Below, piece by piece: positions 1-11,954 of a DNA stretch of 64,000 bases. The stretch's first letter is position 1, and the number at the start of each line of letters is the position of its first letter. Position numbers and translations under genes: made by a program. The notes under the pieces are model-generated. The model saw only the letters and a program-made list of their open reading frames with translations, searched no databases and was not told the origin of the DNA. Origin of the DNA: Perognathus longimembris pacificus (lineage: Eukaryota; Chordata; Mammalia; Rodentia; Heteromyidae); the NCBI RefSeq assembly GCF_023159225.1, contig NC_063172.1, positions 42,227,832 to 42,291,831 of the forward strand, read 5' to 3'.

Positions 1-216
1 CAGTGGGCTTTCTGTTTATCTTGCAAGCTTTGTCCTTTGCCCTGCAGAAGCTCTGCAGTTTGATGCAGTCCCATTTGTCCAACCTTTCTTTGATTTGTTG
101 TATTTCTGGGCCTTTGTTGAGAATGTTTATCCTGTGCCAAGGGGCCCAAGTGTTTTTCCTACTCCTTCATGTAGTGTTTTCAGGGTATCTGTTTTTTTTC
201 AAGGTCTTTGATCCAC
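1..216 (-). mobile_element. L1 ORF2 fragment, inverted 5' part of a twin-primed L1
   Basis: Read on the minus strand this encodes part of the L1 ORF2 C-terminal region, including the recognisable stretch RLDKWDCIKLQSFC. It changes orientation at about position 216 and continues as plus-strand L1 3' sequence. That head-to-head arrangement is the mark of twin priming. The outer edge lies beyond the window, so length and target-site duplication cannot be judged. Confidence 0.85.
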
Positions 217-785
217 TAAGTGAAGTGAGCCAGACCCAAAGAAACATGGGCTCTATGGTCTCCCTTACAGGTAATAATTAACATGGGTTTAGGCTAGTCA
301 AAGTAGAGGACCACAAGAGCCCAATAGCTATACCCTTGTGAACACATAAGATGATGCTAAGTGAAATGAACTCATTTCCATTTTATGGAAACGATTGTTA
401 TATTACTGTTGTAATTACTTTCAACATGCCATGTGAAACTGTAGCTTCTTTTGTTGATGGTCCTCTTGTATCCCCTTCCTGTGCTTGTCCCCATGCTATC
501 ACTGTATTTCATCTGAGTACCCTGGATACTGTATATACTGGTATTAGAAGTAGGGAAGTGAAAGGGAATATCAAAATTGAGAGACAAAGGATAAAAAGAC
601 AAACGGCTCCAAAAGCAATCATTACAAAACCATTGGTGTAAACCAAATGAACAACTCCTAGGGGGACAGGGGAAGGGGGAGGGGGAGGGGGGAGTGATGG
701 AGGAGGTAACAAATTGTGCAAGAAACTCACTGTCTTAAGTATGAAACTGTAACCCCTCTGTACATCACTTTGACAATAAATAATT
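217..785 (+). mobile_element. L1 3' end (ORF2 terminus and 3'UTR)
   Basis: It starts in the last ORF2 codons (motif SEVSQTQRN) and runs through a roughly 500-bp 3'UTR. That 3'UTR contains a G-rich polypurine tract at about 660-705, the shared terminal motif ending in tgacaataaa, and an AATAAA signal at 775-780. Together with 1-216 it forms one 5'-inverted L1 oriented plus. The same 3'UTR recurs at least ten times in the window. Confidence 0.9.
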
Positions 786-1226
786 ATTATTTGTTAAAAG
801 CTATAGCAATTCTTTCAAAATCTCTAGTACTTAATTATTTTTTATTTTCCAAAGTGTGAGTTCTAGCCATTCATCAAGTTTCCCACTTCTTATTATCCTT
901 GGAATATTATATAAGCATTATTGAGAAAAGCTCATTAATTCAGTGCTTTGAAGTTGACCTTGTGGTGATTTAGCATTAGATGAGTGTTTAAGAAGGAACT
1001 GAAGCAAACTCAAATGGAATTATCTTGGTCTATGCCTAAGGTCACAGCCTAGAAGGCTCTAGACTTTAGAAGGATTGATAATGTATTTGATTGACAATTT
1101 ATAGAATACATTGTAATGGGTTGGAAGTATGAAGGAAGCACTGAAATATATGTTTTAAAGAACTTTTTGAAAATCCATAAAAAAGTTAATATGTGTTTTT
1201 TCAAAAAAGCAAATTTGTTCTATAAT
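786..1226. other. Unassigned AT-rich sequence
   Basis: No repeat family, RNA gene or coding signal recognised. It lies between two plus-strand L1 3' ends. Confidence 0.5.
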
Positions 1227-2178
1227 GTGGCCAAATGGGGAGTTTATTACACTGTTTTTAGGAGTGTAAACTTGTTCAACCACTCAGGAAAACTTTATGG
1301 AGGTTCCTCAAAAGACTAAACATAGAGCTTCCCTATGACCCAGCAACTCCACTTCTTGACATTTACCCAAAGGACCACAAATAAGGCCATGCTAAAGTGA
1401 GCAGCACAACCATGTTCATTGCAGTATTATTTATCAGAGCTAAAATATGGAACCATCTCAGATGCTCCTCAGTTGATGGATGGATCAAGAAAATGTGGCA
1501 TACACACAAGGGAATTCTATGCTTCCATCAGAAAGAATGACATCTCCCAATTCACAAGGAAAATGGAAAGACTTGGGAAAAAATCATACTAAGTCAAGTG
1601 AGCCAGACCCAAAGATACATAGTTCCCATAGTTTTCCTCACTGGTAATATTAGCATATATCTAGGATAGTCTTAGCAGAGGATCACAGTAGTTCAATAGC
1701 TATTTCCATATGATCATATAAGATAATGCTAAGTGAAATGAACTCCAAGTTTCCATATGATCATATAAGATAATGCTAAGCGAAATGAACTCCAAGTTAT
1801 AGAAACAAGAGGTTTTTCCATTGTTATTTTTAATGTACTATGTGAAATTCTTTCTTTTTTTCTTTCATTTTTCTTCCCTGTGGTTTATCCCCTGTTGCCA
1901 CTGTATTGGATTTTGGTACCCTGGGTATTGTATATATATTTAACTGAATTAGGGAAAGGAAGAGGAACATCAAAGTAGTGAGACAAAGGACAAAGGGCAA
2001 ACCAATGCAATAGTGATACTTCCAAAACAATATATTGGAAATTAACTGTACAACTGGGAGGGTAGTGCGAGAAAAAGGAAGGAGTGGTAACAAATTTGGC
2101 AATAAATATATCACTTCCTTATGTATGTAACTGTAGTTCCCCTGTAAGTCACCTTGACAATAAAATTAAATAATAAAA
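1227..2178 (+). mobile_element. 5'-truncated L1 (ORF2 C-terminus and 3'UTR)
   Basis: It begins in the ORF2 C-terminal region (broken reading of the part encoding the LDPATPLL-like segment) and ends in the 3'UTR with the gacaataaa-type terminus and an A-rich tail at about 2157-2185. The ORF is broken by frameshifts and stops. The polypurine tract is weaker than in neighbouring copies, suggesting an older insertion. It includes a 47-bp tandem duplication. Confidence 0.88.
1703..1796 (+). repeat. 47-bp tandem duplication inside an L1 3'UTR
   Basis: Two head-to-tail copies at 1703-1749 and 1750-1796 differ at one visible base (gtgaaatg versus gcgaaatg). Other L1 copies in the window have this segment once, so the duplication is private to this copy. 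Confidence 0.9.
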
Positions 2179-2449
2179 AAGAAATGAAATTTCAAAGTCC
2201 AATTTTGGTATGATAATACAAGTTCCTGAGATATTACATCATTCTCGGATATTTACATATGTAAGTAACCTTCTAAGTTTATTCTCAGAATCTCTGTCTT
2301 TGTTGCAATAGGTCCCCAGCCACTAATGCACAAAACATACAATTGATCGCAATATATTATTTTCTCTCTTGTTTAGTGTTGTATTATTAACATGAAAAAT
2401 GTCTGACATATACAGTGCTTCAACTGTTGTTGAACTATATATCCTAAGA
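2179..2449. other. Unassigned AT-rich sequence
   Basis: Nothing recognised between the L1 tail and the MIR relic. Confidence 0.5.
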
Positions 2450-2645
2450 TGGGAGTTGAAGCCCCAGCTTACCATTTAATTTAATGTGTGATTTTAACAT
2501 GCACTTAATTATTCAATTCCTCAGTTTTCTCATCAATAAAATAGGAACCACAATGGGCTCCATGAGATATGGTTATTTTGAGAATTAAGTAAATGGATTT
2601 ATTGAAAGAATGTAGTTGATGACTAATCCATATTAAGTATGCAGT
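2450..2645 (+). mobile_element. MIR-like ancient SINE
   Basis: It has the MIR core layout: a segment resembling the consensus 'tcagttttctcatc...aaaatagga', then 'gagaattaagtaaatg', in the right order and spacing. It is very diverged, as expected for a family that predates placental radiation. Confidence 0.65.
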
Positions 2646-2879
2646 ATAGGTTCTCTATTACTATATAATAACGTTGAGAAGTGATGATACATAGCTTACT
2701 GACAACATTAATTTTCCGATCAATATTTTCAATATTACTACAACAAAATATCTGAGAGCTGCAAAATAAAAGGAGACAAGATTTATTTTTGAATCATAGT
2801 CTTAGAGACTTGCCCATGGTCAACTGACTCAATTATTTCTGCATTATGATAGAGCAGAATGAAATGATGAAAGGGTGTG

Positions 2880-3160
2880 GGAGAACCATGGATACTGTAT
2901 ATATTGGTATTAGAACTAGGGAAGGAAAAGGGAATATAAAAATTGAGAGACAAAGGATAAAAAAGACAAATGACTCCCAAAGCAATACTTACAAAACCAT
3001 TTGGTGTAAACCAACTGAACAACTCCTGGGGGGAGAGGGAAAGGAGGAGGGGGAATAAGGGAGGAGGTAACAAATTATACAAGAAATGTAACCATTGCCT
3101 ATGTATGAAACTGTAACCCCTCTGTATATCACTTTGACAATAAATAAGTAATTATTCAGG
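2880..3160 (+). mobile_element. 5'-truncated L1 3'UTR
   Basis: It holds only the last 280 bp of the L1 3'UTR. Present are the 'gatactgtatatattggtatt' landmark, a polypurine tract at about 3025-3065 and the terminal gtacccct/gacaataaa block followed by an A-rich tail. No TSD found by eye. Confidence 0.88.
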
Positions 3161-3524
3161 GGAAAAAAACTGCATAGCTCATGAAGGTCAGGAAGCAGGG
3201 AAGCCAAGTGGTGTTTATTGGGGCAAAATATACTTCTCAAAGTCATATTTTAGAATAACCTACTTCCTCTATATGGACCCTACTGCCTAATAGTCAATTC
3301 AGCTTTGAATACATCAATAGATTTATTCATTAGTGATCTTGTAGACTTCATGAACCAATCAGAATTCGTCAGCTGGCAACTAAGTATCTAATTGAGAAAT
3401 CAGGGGGAATTTATTATGACAGATACTTTTATATTTTATTTACTTGTAAGGTTATTAAAGTAAAAAATTAAAAAGTAATTAGAGTTTATTACAGAGACAT
3501 GTTTTGTTTGAGGGGTATTTATTT
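3161..3524. other. Unassigned AT-rich sequence
   Basis: Nothing recognised. Confidence 0.5.
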
Positions 3525-3625
3525 TTATTTCTTTGAGACCAGGTCTGCTATATTGCCCAGACTGATGTGTAACTGAAGATCTTTCTGCATCAGCCTCCCA
3601 AGTGATGACAATTGCATGCATGTTT
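3525..3625 (-). mobile_element. B1-like SINE (7SL-derived), partial
   Basis: The plus strand reads as an antisense B1: 'tttgagaccaggtctgctat', 'ttgcccagactg' and 'cagcctcccaagtg' appear in B1 antisense order. It is diverged and lacks a clear tail. Confidence 0.75.
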
Positions 3626-4744
3626 AATATTCAAGCTTCTTCCAATATTATTCCTTTGCATAAATAATATGTAAAATATTTATTTAAATAAAAATATCAT
3701 TCCTTTAAAAATATGACTTCCATTCCATCAAAATTGATTTATGTAATTTGATGATCACCCAATAGAGGATCAAATTCTATCATACAAATGAGAAGACCCC
3801 CAAATTCAGTAACTTCTCATACTTCAGAGTTGCATAGAGAAGAGTTTATCCATGCCTTCCAGCTGTAAAGTATCCATTGTTTCCACTAATGATTTCAAAT
3901 GCAAAAATGTCTTATCCTGATTAGACTTAGTAACGTCTAAGAATGAAATCCTTAACTAGCTGTGCTCTGTGTGACTTCTGCTAGGGATGGGAATCTGGTT
4001 TCTTTCATTGAGGTAATAATACTAAAATTGAAATCTACTTCCTTCAATCACCATTGTTTTCACTTTAGCCTTATTGTTTTTTGAGCAAGAAGCACAAATT
4101 TACATCACTGTAAATTACTTTCCATCAAATATTTAAATACAATTACTTGTAAGAACTTCTCTTTTAGAATAAATGTATCACGTCTATCAAATAATTTTTA
4201 TTGCATGGTTTATCTCAAGTAAATTTTATAAATCTGTCTTCAGTTTTTGTTTTATAGATGTGGATTCCTTAAGGTTTTTCACATTTAATATGATAGCATC
4301 TGTAAATATGGATATTGCTGTTTCTTCCTTCAACAGGATGTGTTTTTATTCTTTTTCTTAGCTAATGTGGCTTTACCTCCCTACAGTATTAAATAGAAGA
4401 GCCGAAAGTGGCAAACACTTTCCTTTCTCCTCTACTCACCAAGAAATGTACTGGTGTTTGTTTTCTTTCTGCATATTCTTTTTTATTACTCTAAAAGATA
4501 AGCTATATAAGGATAACTAGCTTTCTCTCTTTCATTTTCTCTCTGTCCCCCTCTGTCTGTCTCTTTCTCTATCTCTCTCTATTTCTGTTTATATCTCTGC
4601 CTTCATCTCTCTTCATCTCTGTCTCTGTTTAGTCTGGGAGATGTTGCATTTTGTCAAATGCATCTATTTATAAGATCATATATGTTTGTCACCTATTATC
4701 TCTGATAATTTGGATCCATTAATTCAAGTAGTCGAAATGATTTA
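3626..4744. other. Unassigned AT-rich sequence with a CT-rich patch
   Basis: Unique-looking DNA. A pyrimidine-rich low-complexity patch of imperfect TCTC units lies at about 4518-4635. No gene or other repeat recognised. Confidence 0.5.
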
Positions 4745-4980
4745 AACATGGCTAAGTACCACAAGATTACAGATGTACCCTACCTACTCAGGAGTCTGTG
4801 ATCCTGAGGATTGAGGTTCAAGGCCAGTTTGGGAAGAGAAGTCCATGAGAATCCATCTCTGATGAACCTGCAGCAACACAGGTCTGGAGTTGTAGGTCAA
4901 ACTGTTAGAACATCAACAGAACAAACAAGGGGAGTGAACATGCAGCCCTAAATTCAAACTATATGCAGCCCTGGTTTAAA
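4745..4980 (+). mobile_element. Diverged B1-ID type SINE
   Basis: The left half keeps the order of the B1-like monomer ('ctacctactcaggagtctg', 'gatcctgaggatt', 'ttcaaggccag', 'gtccatgaga'). The right half is degraded but ends near 'tgcagccctaaattcaaa'. It abuts an L1 tail on the right. Confidence 0.6.
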
Positions 4981-4984
4981 GAAA

Positions 4985-5082
4985 ATGGACCTGTACAAAC
5001 AGTACAAGAAATGCATCCAATGCCTAATGTATGAAACTGTAACTGCTCTGTACCTCAGTTTGACAATAAATTTTTTTTTTTA
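4985..5082 (+). mobile_element. Very short L1 3' end
   Basis: Only the last 100 bp of an L1: 'acagtacaagaaatgc', 'atccaatgcctaatg', 'atgaaactgtaac' and the gacaataaa terminus with a T/A-rich end. The 'acagtacaagaaatg' form marks a subfamily also seen at 18825 and 47320. Confidence 0.85.
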
Positions 5083-5261
5083 AATGGGCCTGTGATTTCT
5101 CTGGGAAAAAAGGAAATTCCATTCATGAACTGCACCAACTGCCTCTTGGAGAGTATACGCCTACCATAAGATCTACACGATAGCTTACCTCTTTAGCTTA
5201 CTTAACCTCCATAATGAACAAAGCTACTTCTTTGTAGTAATTGAGTAAATGAAACATTTCT

Positions 5262-5296
<35 letters not shown>

Positions 5297-5604
5297 GCAC
5301 ATCCACACACCCACATTTTTTCATTTAGTTTAGACAAAAGAATCCTTACAAGTGAGCTAATCCATCTAACTTCTAGTTGGGTATTCTATGTTCCTTATAC
5401 CTGATTATCCTTTCTGTATACACGTTTAACAGAATAGCTTGTAAGAACAATGACAATGTTATTCATATATGAGAACCTGGTAATTTTTTATATCTACTTT
5501 GGGGCATTTTATACATTTGTTGTTTTTTTTAAGATGAGTGGTCAAATCTATGGATTTGTGCATTCTAGGTACAGAACTCTGCTAATGAATTACACTGCCA
5601 GATC
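5083..5604. other. Unassigned sequence with a GT microsatellite
   Basis: Unique-looking apart from a (GT)n run at 5262-5294. No gene recognised. Confidence 0.55.
5262..5294. repeat. (GT)n microsatellite
   Basis: About 16 uninterrupted GT units. Confidence 0.97.
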
Positions 5605-5735
5605 ATCTTTTTTGAGACAAGGTCTCATTATATAATACACATTGTGTGAAGCAAAGGTAGACCTACAATTTGCAATCTTTGCCATCCTAGCTGTGATATT
5701 TTAGTACTCCACCATATCTGGCTATTTTTTAACAG
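5605..5735 (-). mobile_element. B1-like SINE (7SL-derived)
   Basis: Antisense B1 signature on the plus strand: 'ttttttgagacaaggtctca' and the end 'ccaccatatctggct', which is the reverse of the B1 start. The middle is diverged. Confidence 0.75.
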
Positions 5736-6050
5736 AATGATGAACAATACATAGGTGGGTAATCTTCATTTCATCTCAACTTGCAAAAAATGAACTAAGT
5801 GATTCTTTAAAACATAAATAATAAGACAATTATTGTCCCATAAAACTGCTCTTAATTGAACTGAATGTCTAAATTGCTGTCATTTCCTCAACTTGTTTCT
5901 TTTTCCTTGTTAATCCTTTTATATCAACTTAAAAACAATGAGAAGTATGATTGTGTTTGGTGTAGAAGAAATGTCCTAGAAACATCTTATTGATACCTAT
6001 TATGCAGACTGAGAGCAAAGAAGGTTCTAGAACTACAAAAAAAATCTTTA
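5736..6050. other. Unassigned AT-rich sequence
   Basis: Nothing recognised. The last bases, aatcttta, may be one arm of the TSD of the SINE that follows. Confidence 0.5.
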
Positions 6051-6270
6051 GGGGCTGGGGATATGGACTAGTGGCAGCAGTGCTTGCCTCATATACATGA
6101 AGCCCTGGGTTCAATTTCCCCAGCACCATGTATATAGAAAATGGCCAGAAGTGGTGCTATGGCTCAAGTGGCAGAGTGCTAGCCTTGGAAAAAAAAAAAA
6201 AGCCAGGAACAGTGCTCAGGCTCTGAGTCCAAGTCCCAGGACTGCCCCCTTCCCCCCCCCCCAAAAAAAG
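6051..6270 (+). mobile_element. IDL-Geo dimeric SINE
   Basis: Left monomer: ID-like, with 'ggggctggggatatgg' and a B-box region 'gggttcaatttccccagcac'. Right monomer: 'ggccagaagtggtgctatgg', 'gtggcagagtgctagcc', 'cagtgctcaggctctgagtc'. A-runs separate parts, and the tail is C-rich then A-rich (about 6251-6269). The motif aatctttaggg occurs on both sides (6043 and 6279), giving a short candidate TSD. Confidence 0.92.
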
Positions 6271-6548
6271 CACCTAACAATCTTTAGGGTGTTGAAAAGT
6301 CTTTTTAAGCCCTATAATCACAATAAAATTTCTTGATGTCTAGAAAGAGTAGTGGGAGTGTTGCTTAATGTATACTGAAAAATACATAAGTTCAGAGTTA
6401 CTATACAAGATGAGTTTGAGGCTTAAATGTTATACTTCTAGATAATTTTTAGACTAATAAAATACCACTTACCTTCAATTATTAACAAAGCCTCTTATTA
6501 TGGCTTTGCTCCTTGACTTCATTTAAATTTTATCAAATTAAATAGCAG

Positions 6549-6975
6549 TGTCCATATGAATACATAAGATGATGCTAAGAAAAATTAACTCCAAGTTATA
6601 GAAACAAATGTATATCATTGTTGTTGTTATTTTAAAAGTGCATTGTGAAATTATACCCTTTTTCTTTTGTATTTCTTTCCTATGGTTTTATTACCCTAGA
6701 TACTATTACATGTATTGGAACTACGGAAGGGAAAGGGAATACTAAAATCATGAGACAAAGGAAAAAGAGACAAACCAATGCAAAAGCAATAATTACAAAA
6801 CTATATGGTGTAAACCAATTGTACAACTCATAGAGGGGAGAAGGAAATGGGGATGGGGAAAGGGGGGGAAATGAGGGAGGAGTTAACAAGTTGGATAAGA
6901 TTGTACTCACTGTCTTACATATGAATCTGTAACCCCTCTGTACATCAATTTGACAATAAAGAAATGAAAAAAATG
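6549..6975 (+). mobile_element. 5'-truncated L1 3'UTR
   Basis: It begins at the 'gaatacataagatgatgcta' landmark and ends at gacaataaag plus an A-rich tail. A polypurine tract lies at about 6832-6882. No ORF2 sequence remains. Confidence 0.9.
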
Positions 6976-9925
6976 GTTTAAATAATTTTACCCGTAACTG
7001 AATTATTTCAAATCCTAACTACAAAATGTGATAACCACCTTGCTGCTCAATAATCTAACAGTATTTTAGAATTGTTTTTGGATAAGATATCCACAGAATG
7101 ACATGATATATAATATGAATTCAAGCTTCAAGTAATTGAACACTTAACCAATATTCAACTTCAGTGAATATATATCATATGAATATGATAGATGGTATAT
7201 AGATATATGGCAGATAGATAGATGATAGAGTCCTAACTACTTTTGAGTTTCTAGAATAATAATTTATTATAGCAAAAATCTATTCATGCTTTCTTTTAGT
7301 TCCCTAAATTCCACCTAGATCAAAATCAGTACTTGCAAGTTATTTTTAACCTGCAAACACAAAAGAACAAAGAAAGCTCCATAAAGACTAACCTTTTATA
7401 TTGATCTTTTTGCCAAATATGTAATAAAATTAGGCTCATCATTTTCTCTTCTTGTGACAGTCCTAACTTTAAATCTTACTTCAGGTTTTAATGATTAGAT
7501 TCAGTCCTGAGAATCATTAATGCTGGATACTCATGACTCTCTTGGGTGACAGACTGGACAAAAGTCTTCAATGGTTGGGCTGTTGTCTGCACTCAAAGTC
7601 TTGGCAGGAGTAAGCTACTCAGAATGACATTCCCTCTTTAATAGGAACATTTATTCACAAAGGTGAAGGTGAATGACTGCACGGTAGTTAAACTGAGAGC
7701 TAATGAACAGATGTGTTATAGTCTTGCCTTCCCAGGCTTTCTAAAAGTCTTTGCAAATTACCTTCTACATAAATTGGTGTTAATGATTGTGCAAGTCTCT
7801 CTTTAAGAATCACTGTGCTTAGACTAAAAGGGAATTTTCAGTACTTTGGGGACAACGTTTTTCATCTATATCAAGAATAATTCTTTTTCATACCTGTGTC
7901 CAAGCTCTGCCTCTCAACAAAAGAAAATGAGCCGCTCCACATTTGTTTTTTGATGCAAAGAGAAAGGCATTTAATTTATTCATAAATACAGGGTAGCTTA
8001 GAACAATGCACAGAATCTAAAACAGAAAATGCATACAACTACACGATGAGTGGACTATCTCATCCACAGGCAATAACCAATCCCTAGTGACTCATTTTCC
8101 TCTATATGAACCGAACAATGTGAAAAAAGATAGAGAATGTTTTTCCCTCAGAAGAAAAAAAATTTCCTGCAAAGATATGCTAATCATATTAGGTTGAGGC
8201 ATCCATTCATAACACATCATTCTCTTTCCTCTGTGCTCAGAGTATGCCTTGTTATTGCTGAACAACGAAAAGGAAGAAAGAAAGAAGGAGCTATATTTGA
8301 GTTCTATAGTAACAAATTCAAGATCAAATGACAAGAATGTAAACAGGAATTAAGAATTTGTTCTCTGCAATAACTTCGCATTACACCTGCTTTTGTTTGT
8401 CTGTCAAAGTTATTCCTAACTAGAAATTATATTAATAATCAGATTTACTTTGTTTCAGATTATGAAGTATTCAATTTTCATATTTTGTATGTGAATCAAG
8501 CTAAAAATCTTTTATCTTTTCCTTAGACTATTAGCCCTAAGAATCAAGGATTAAATGAATGTTTTATTCTTCTCTGCTTCTCTGTATTCCCATCGACATT
8601 ATTCTTGATGTCTATTCAAAGGCTGACTTCCTTGATTATTTTTTAAATGCCTAGTCTATAATCAGGTTTTAAAACTATACTCCTGCATTAACATTACGTA
8701 TGTGTGCACCAGTGCTGAGCTAATGGGTTGGGATGAGTCAGATCCTCATATATTTTTATGTTTCGTTTCCCCATAGTTTGTCTTCATTTTAGATTGAAAA
8801 CTCCCTTTACTTAGCCAATTTTTAAATGAACTTCATAAATCTACTCACGTAAAGCCCAAGCAGCAGAATTTATTTAAAGTGAAGAACTTTTTTCTCCCAA
8901 TACACTTCTGTAGATTTTGCTGTAAAGGGAAATCAGTCTTAAGCAGGCCAGGCTGCTTTACACTGAAAGAAAATTAAATTCCTGCATCACTGTGAATAGT
9001 GCACACATGACATGCCTTGCATATGATTTTACCTACTTGATCATCACTCTGCACTGTGAACAAACAACCCTTGGGGCAAAAGAAGGTCAGAAAGTTATAA
9101 GAAAAGCAACAAGATAAAGTTGAACTGAAATTGACTTCATTTCCATGCAGATTTTGTCATGAATGCGGAGTCAAAGAGAAAACTGCTCACTCACTCGGCT
9201 TTTTACCAAAGCCTTACATGAAGCCACAATTCCATTAAGTGAGGATCAAATGGACTTTTGCACTGGGTTTGGTCAACTTTCTCAGATCAGCTATCACAAG
9301 AAATGCTATCTGCCAGTGGCTCACTTGTCCATCTGAGATACCAGATAGTAAAGGTAGTGCCTAATGAAGAGTATTAACTGTGCAATTTACCCCTTTGGTG
9401 TCATATGATGATGAAAAACATCACTACTGGGTGAGGAAATGTTGGCTCACAATAATATGAAAAAGCTCTCCTATTGATCCATGAGTAATAGAAAACTTGT
9501 AATTTCAGATGCCAAACTAGAGCTATTCTTGATATATGAATTGCTTTGAAAGATGCCTTGAACATCTTTGCATGAATTATATTCACTTACAAATGGAAGG
9601 TAGAAATATCTTTGCTGAATCTTGACACATTACAGAGATGGTTAGGGAATTAACTCTTTAGTGATCTTGGGTATCTGCATACTTTTAATAGGAAAACTGC
9701 ATGTCCCTGGTTGAACTAGAACTTTTCTTTGCATCCCTACATTTTTTCTAGTTAAACACAAATTAATACATATGTAGTCATGCTTTTAAAATAAAGATAC
9801 ACAAAGTGAAGAAAAATTAACCTACCTATAACTCTAGATCATGGTGCTATTCTTGTTAACTACTCTTTTCTAAATTATTCTGTTACTCGCCTTTGCATGA
9901 TTGAAGCTCAATTATGCCAAATACC
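6976..9925. other. Unassigned unique AT-rich sequence (about 3 kb)
   Basis: I recognise no repeat family, exon or RNA gene. Small GATA-type repeats lie at about 7190-7230. The short open frames here have no homology I know and their composition matches noncoding DNA. Confidence 0.5.
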
Positions 9926-9942
9926 AAGAAAAAAAAAAAAGA

Positions 9943-10765
9943 AGGCATGAAGATTCCTCAGAAGGCTAAACATAGAGTTCCCTTATGACCCAGCAGCCTC
10001 ACTTTTGGGCATCTACCCAAAGACCACAAACAAGAACACACTAAAGCCATCGGCACAACAATGTTAATCGCAGCACAATTTGTCATAGCTAAAATATGAA
10101 ACCAACCCAGATGCCCCTCAGTAGACAAATGGATCAGGAAAATGTGTTACATATACACAATGGAATTTTATGCCTCTATCAGAAAGAATGGCATTGCCCC
10201 ATTCATAAGGAAATGGAAGGATGTGGGAAAAAATTATACTAAGTGAAGTGAGCCAGACCCAAAGAAACATGGACTCTATGGTCTCCCTCATAGGGAATAA
10301 TTAGCACAGGTTTAGGCTAGTCACGGCAGAGGATCACAAGAACCTAATAGCTATGCCCTTATGAATGCATAAGATGATGCTAAGTGAAATGAACTCCATG
10401 TTCTGGAAATGACTGTTATATCACTGTTGTAATTACTTTCAACATGCCATGTGAAACTGTAGCTTCTATTGTTGATGATCCTTTTGTGTCACCTTCCTGT
10501 GGTTGTACCCGCATTATCATTGTATCTTATCTGAGTACATTAGAAACTGTATATATTGGTATTATAACTTGGAAAGTGAAAGGGAATATCAAAATGGGGA
10601 GACTAAGGATACAAAGACAAATGACTCCAAAAGCAATACTTGAAAAACCATTTGGTGTAAACCAACTGAACAACTCATGGTGGGAGAGGGAAGAAATGTA
10701 CCCAAGACCTAACATATAAAACTGTAACCTCTCTGTAAATCCCTTTGACAATAAATGAAAAGAAA
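9943..10765 (+). mobile_element. 5'-truncated L1 (ORF2 C-terminus and 3'UTR)
   Basis: It begins in the ORF2 C-terminal region ('aagattcctcagaaggctaa'), passes the ORF2 end near 10290 and ends at gacaataaatg with an A-rich tail. In the 3'UTR the polypurine tract is almost entirely missing: 'ggtgggagaggg' joins straight to 'aagaaatgtaccc'. An A-run at 9930-9941 precedes it. Confidence 0.9.
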
Positions 10766-11940
10766 AGAAATAAGATTGACTTAGTAATATTAGTAAGATC
10801 CACATCTTATTTCACCAATTTTGTTAATCATTGTCTTTCAATTTTTTTTGACATTCTGATCAGAGGGGCTATATATTATATTACATTTCACAGATGACAC
10901 CTGTGTTAACTTTCTGATCCATGGTATTAGTTAATACATTTGTGTTGTTTAAATAATTAGGTTTGTGATAGCTTTTCTGACAACAATAAAAATGCTAGTG
11001 AAATTATCTTGTCTTTATGTTCTCAAACTGTTCCTGCTTTGATAATTGGGAGGTGTCATTTTAAGAGCTAAGTCAATCATCTAGATGCTTTATGCACTTT
11101 ATTTCAATTAACTAACCTACCTCATCAGTAAAAATGTCAAACTAAACTTCAAGTTTGATCATTTTGTAAAAAAATAATCCATCTTAGATTTCTCCTATAT
11201 ATGCAGAGAAAAAAATATGTAGTAATTCAATGAGTATGCTATTGGAAATCAAACAACCTAAAGAAGTGAAGGGTGTAGTCATTAGACATTTGGGTCACTT
11301 CAGTTTATCAGGACTCAGTGTGTGTGCATTTGTGTGTGTCATAACAAACCTAAGTCAAGGAATTTAGAAGTTTGAATGTTTGGAAAAAGCCAGACATGAC
11401 CAGGGAGACATAGGCTGTCATTCTCTAAAGATACCGAAGAAGCAGTCAACAAAGGCCCTCCACACAGGCTACAAAGCTGCTTCACAAGAGAAATTCAGAA
11501 GGGAGGCCCAGTTGACATCCCTGGTGGATGAGTGGCTTCCTCCCTAGCTAACTTTAGGTACCTCGGTGGATAGCAGCAGCCAGGGCCTTTTATAGCAACC
11601 TCCCAACTGATCGGCAGTCTAACCTGTCCAGCCATGTCCACAGAGTCCAGGGCACCTGCCAGAGAGCAACCTCTTAATTCTGACAGGTAGCTAATTCTGT
11701 GCAGTTTTACATGGACTGTAAAGCTACATTTGCACTCAGAAAGGTGCTCTCATTCCCCCAAGGTTCAGTTAGTCTTGTCCACAGCCCACATTGTGACTCT
11801 GGCAGTTCCTTCTGGGTCCCTAAAGATGGCCAGGTTCCCTTTCTTCCCTTTTTCTTGCTAGCCAATGGGGTGAGGGATCTAGGCCACACCCAAATATCTC
11901 TGTGGGTCACATCAGTGAGGAGGAGTAAGAGGAGGTAGTA
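10766..11940. other. Unassigned sequence, GC content rising after 11400
   Basis: 10766-11390 is AT-rich and unrecognised. 11400-11940 is richer in GC and could include 5' sequence of the GOLGA2 retrocopy that follows, but I could not align it. An open frame at 11699-11938 has no recognisable product. Confidence 0.4.
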
Positions 11941-11954
11941 GTGCATGGTGATTG

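Noticed and set aside
8092..8334. Overlapping plus and minus frames of 64 to 80 codons
   Set aside because: No homology recognised, AT-rich composition, no splice or promoter context; consistent with chance.
11440..11940. 5' exon or promoter of a host gene
   Set aside because: GC rises here, but there is no open frame with homology and no CpG island; it may be flanking or 5' retrocopy sequence.
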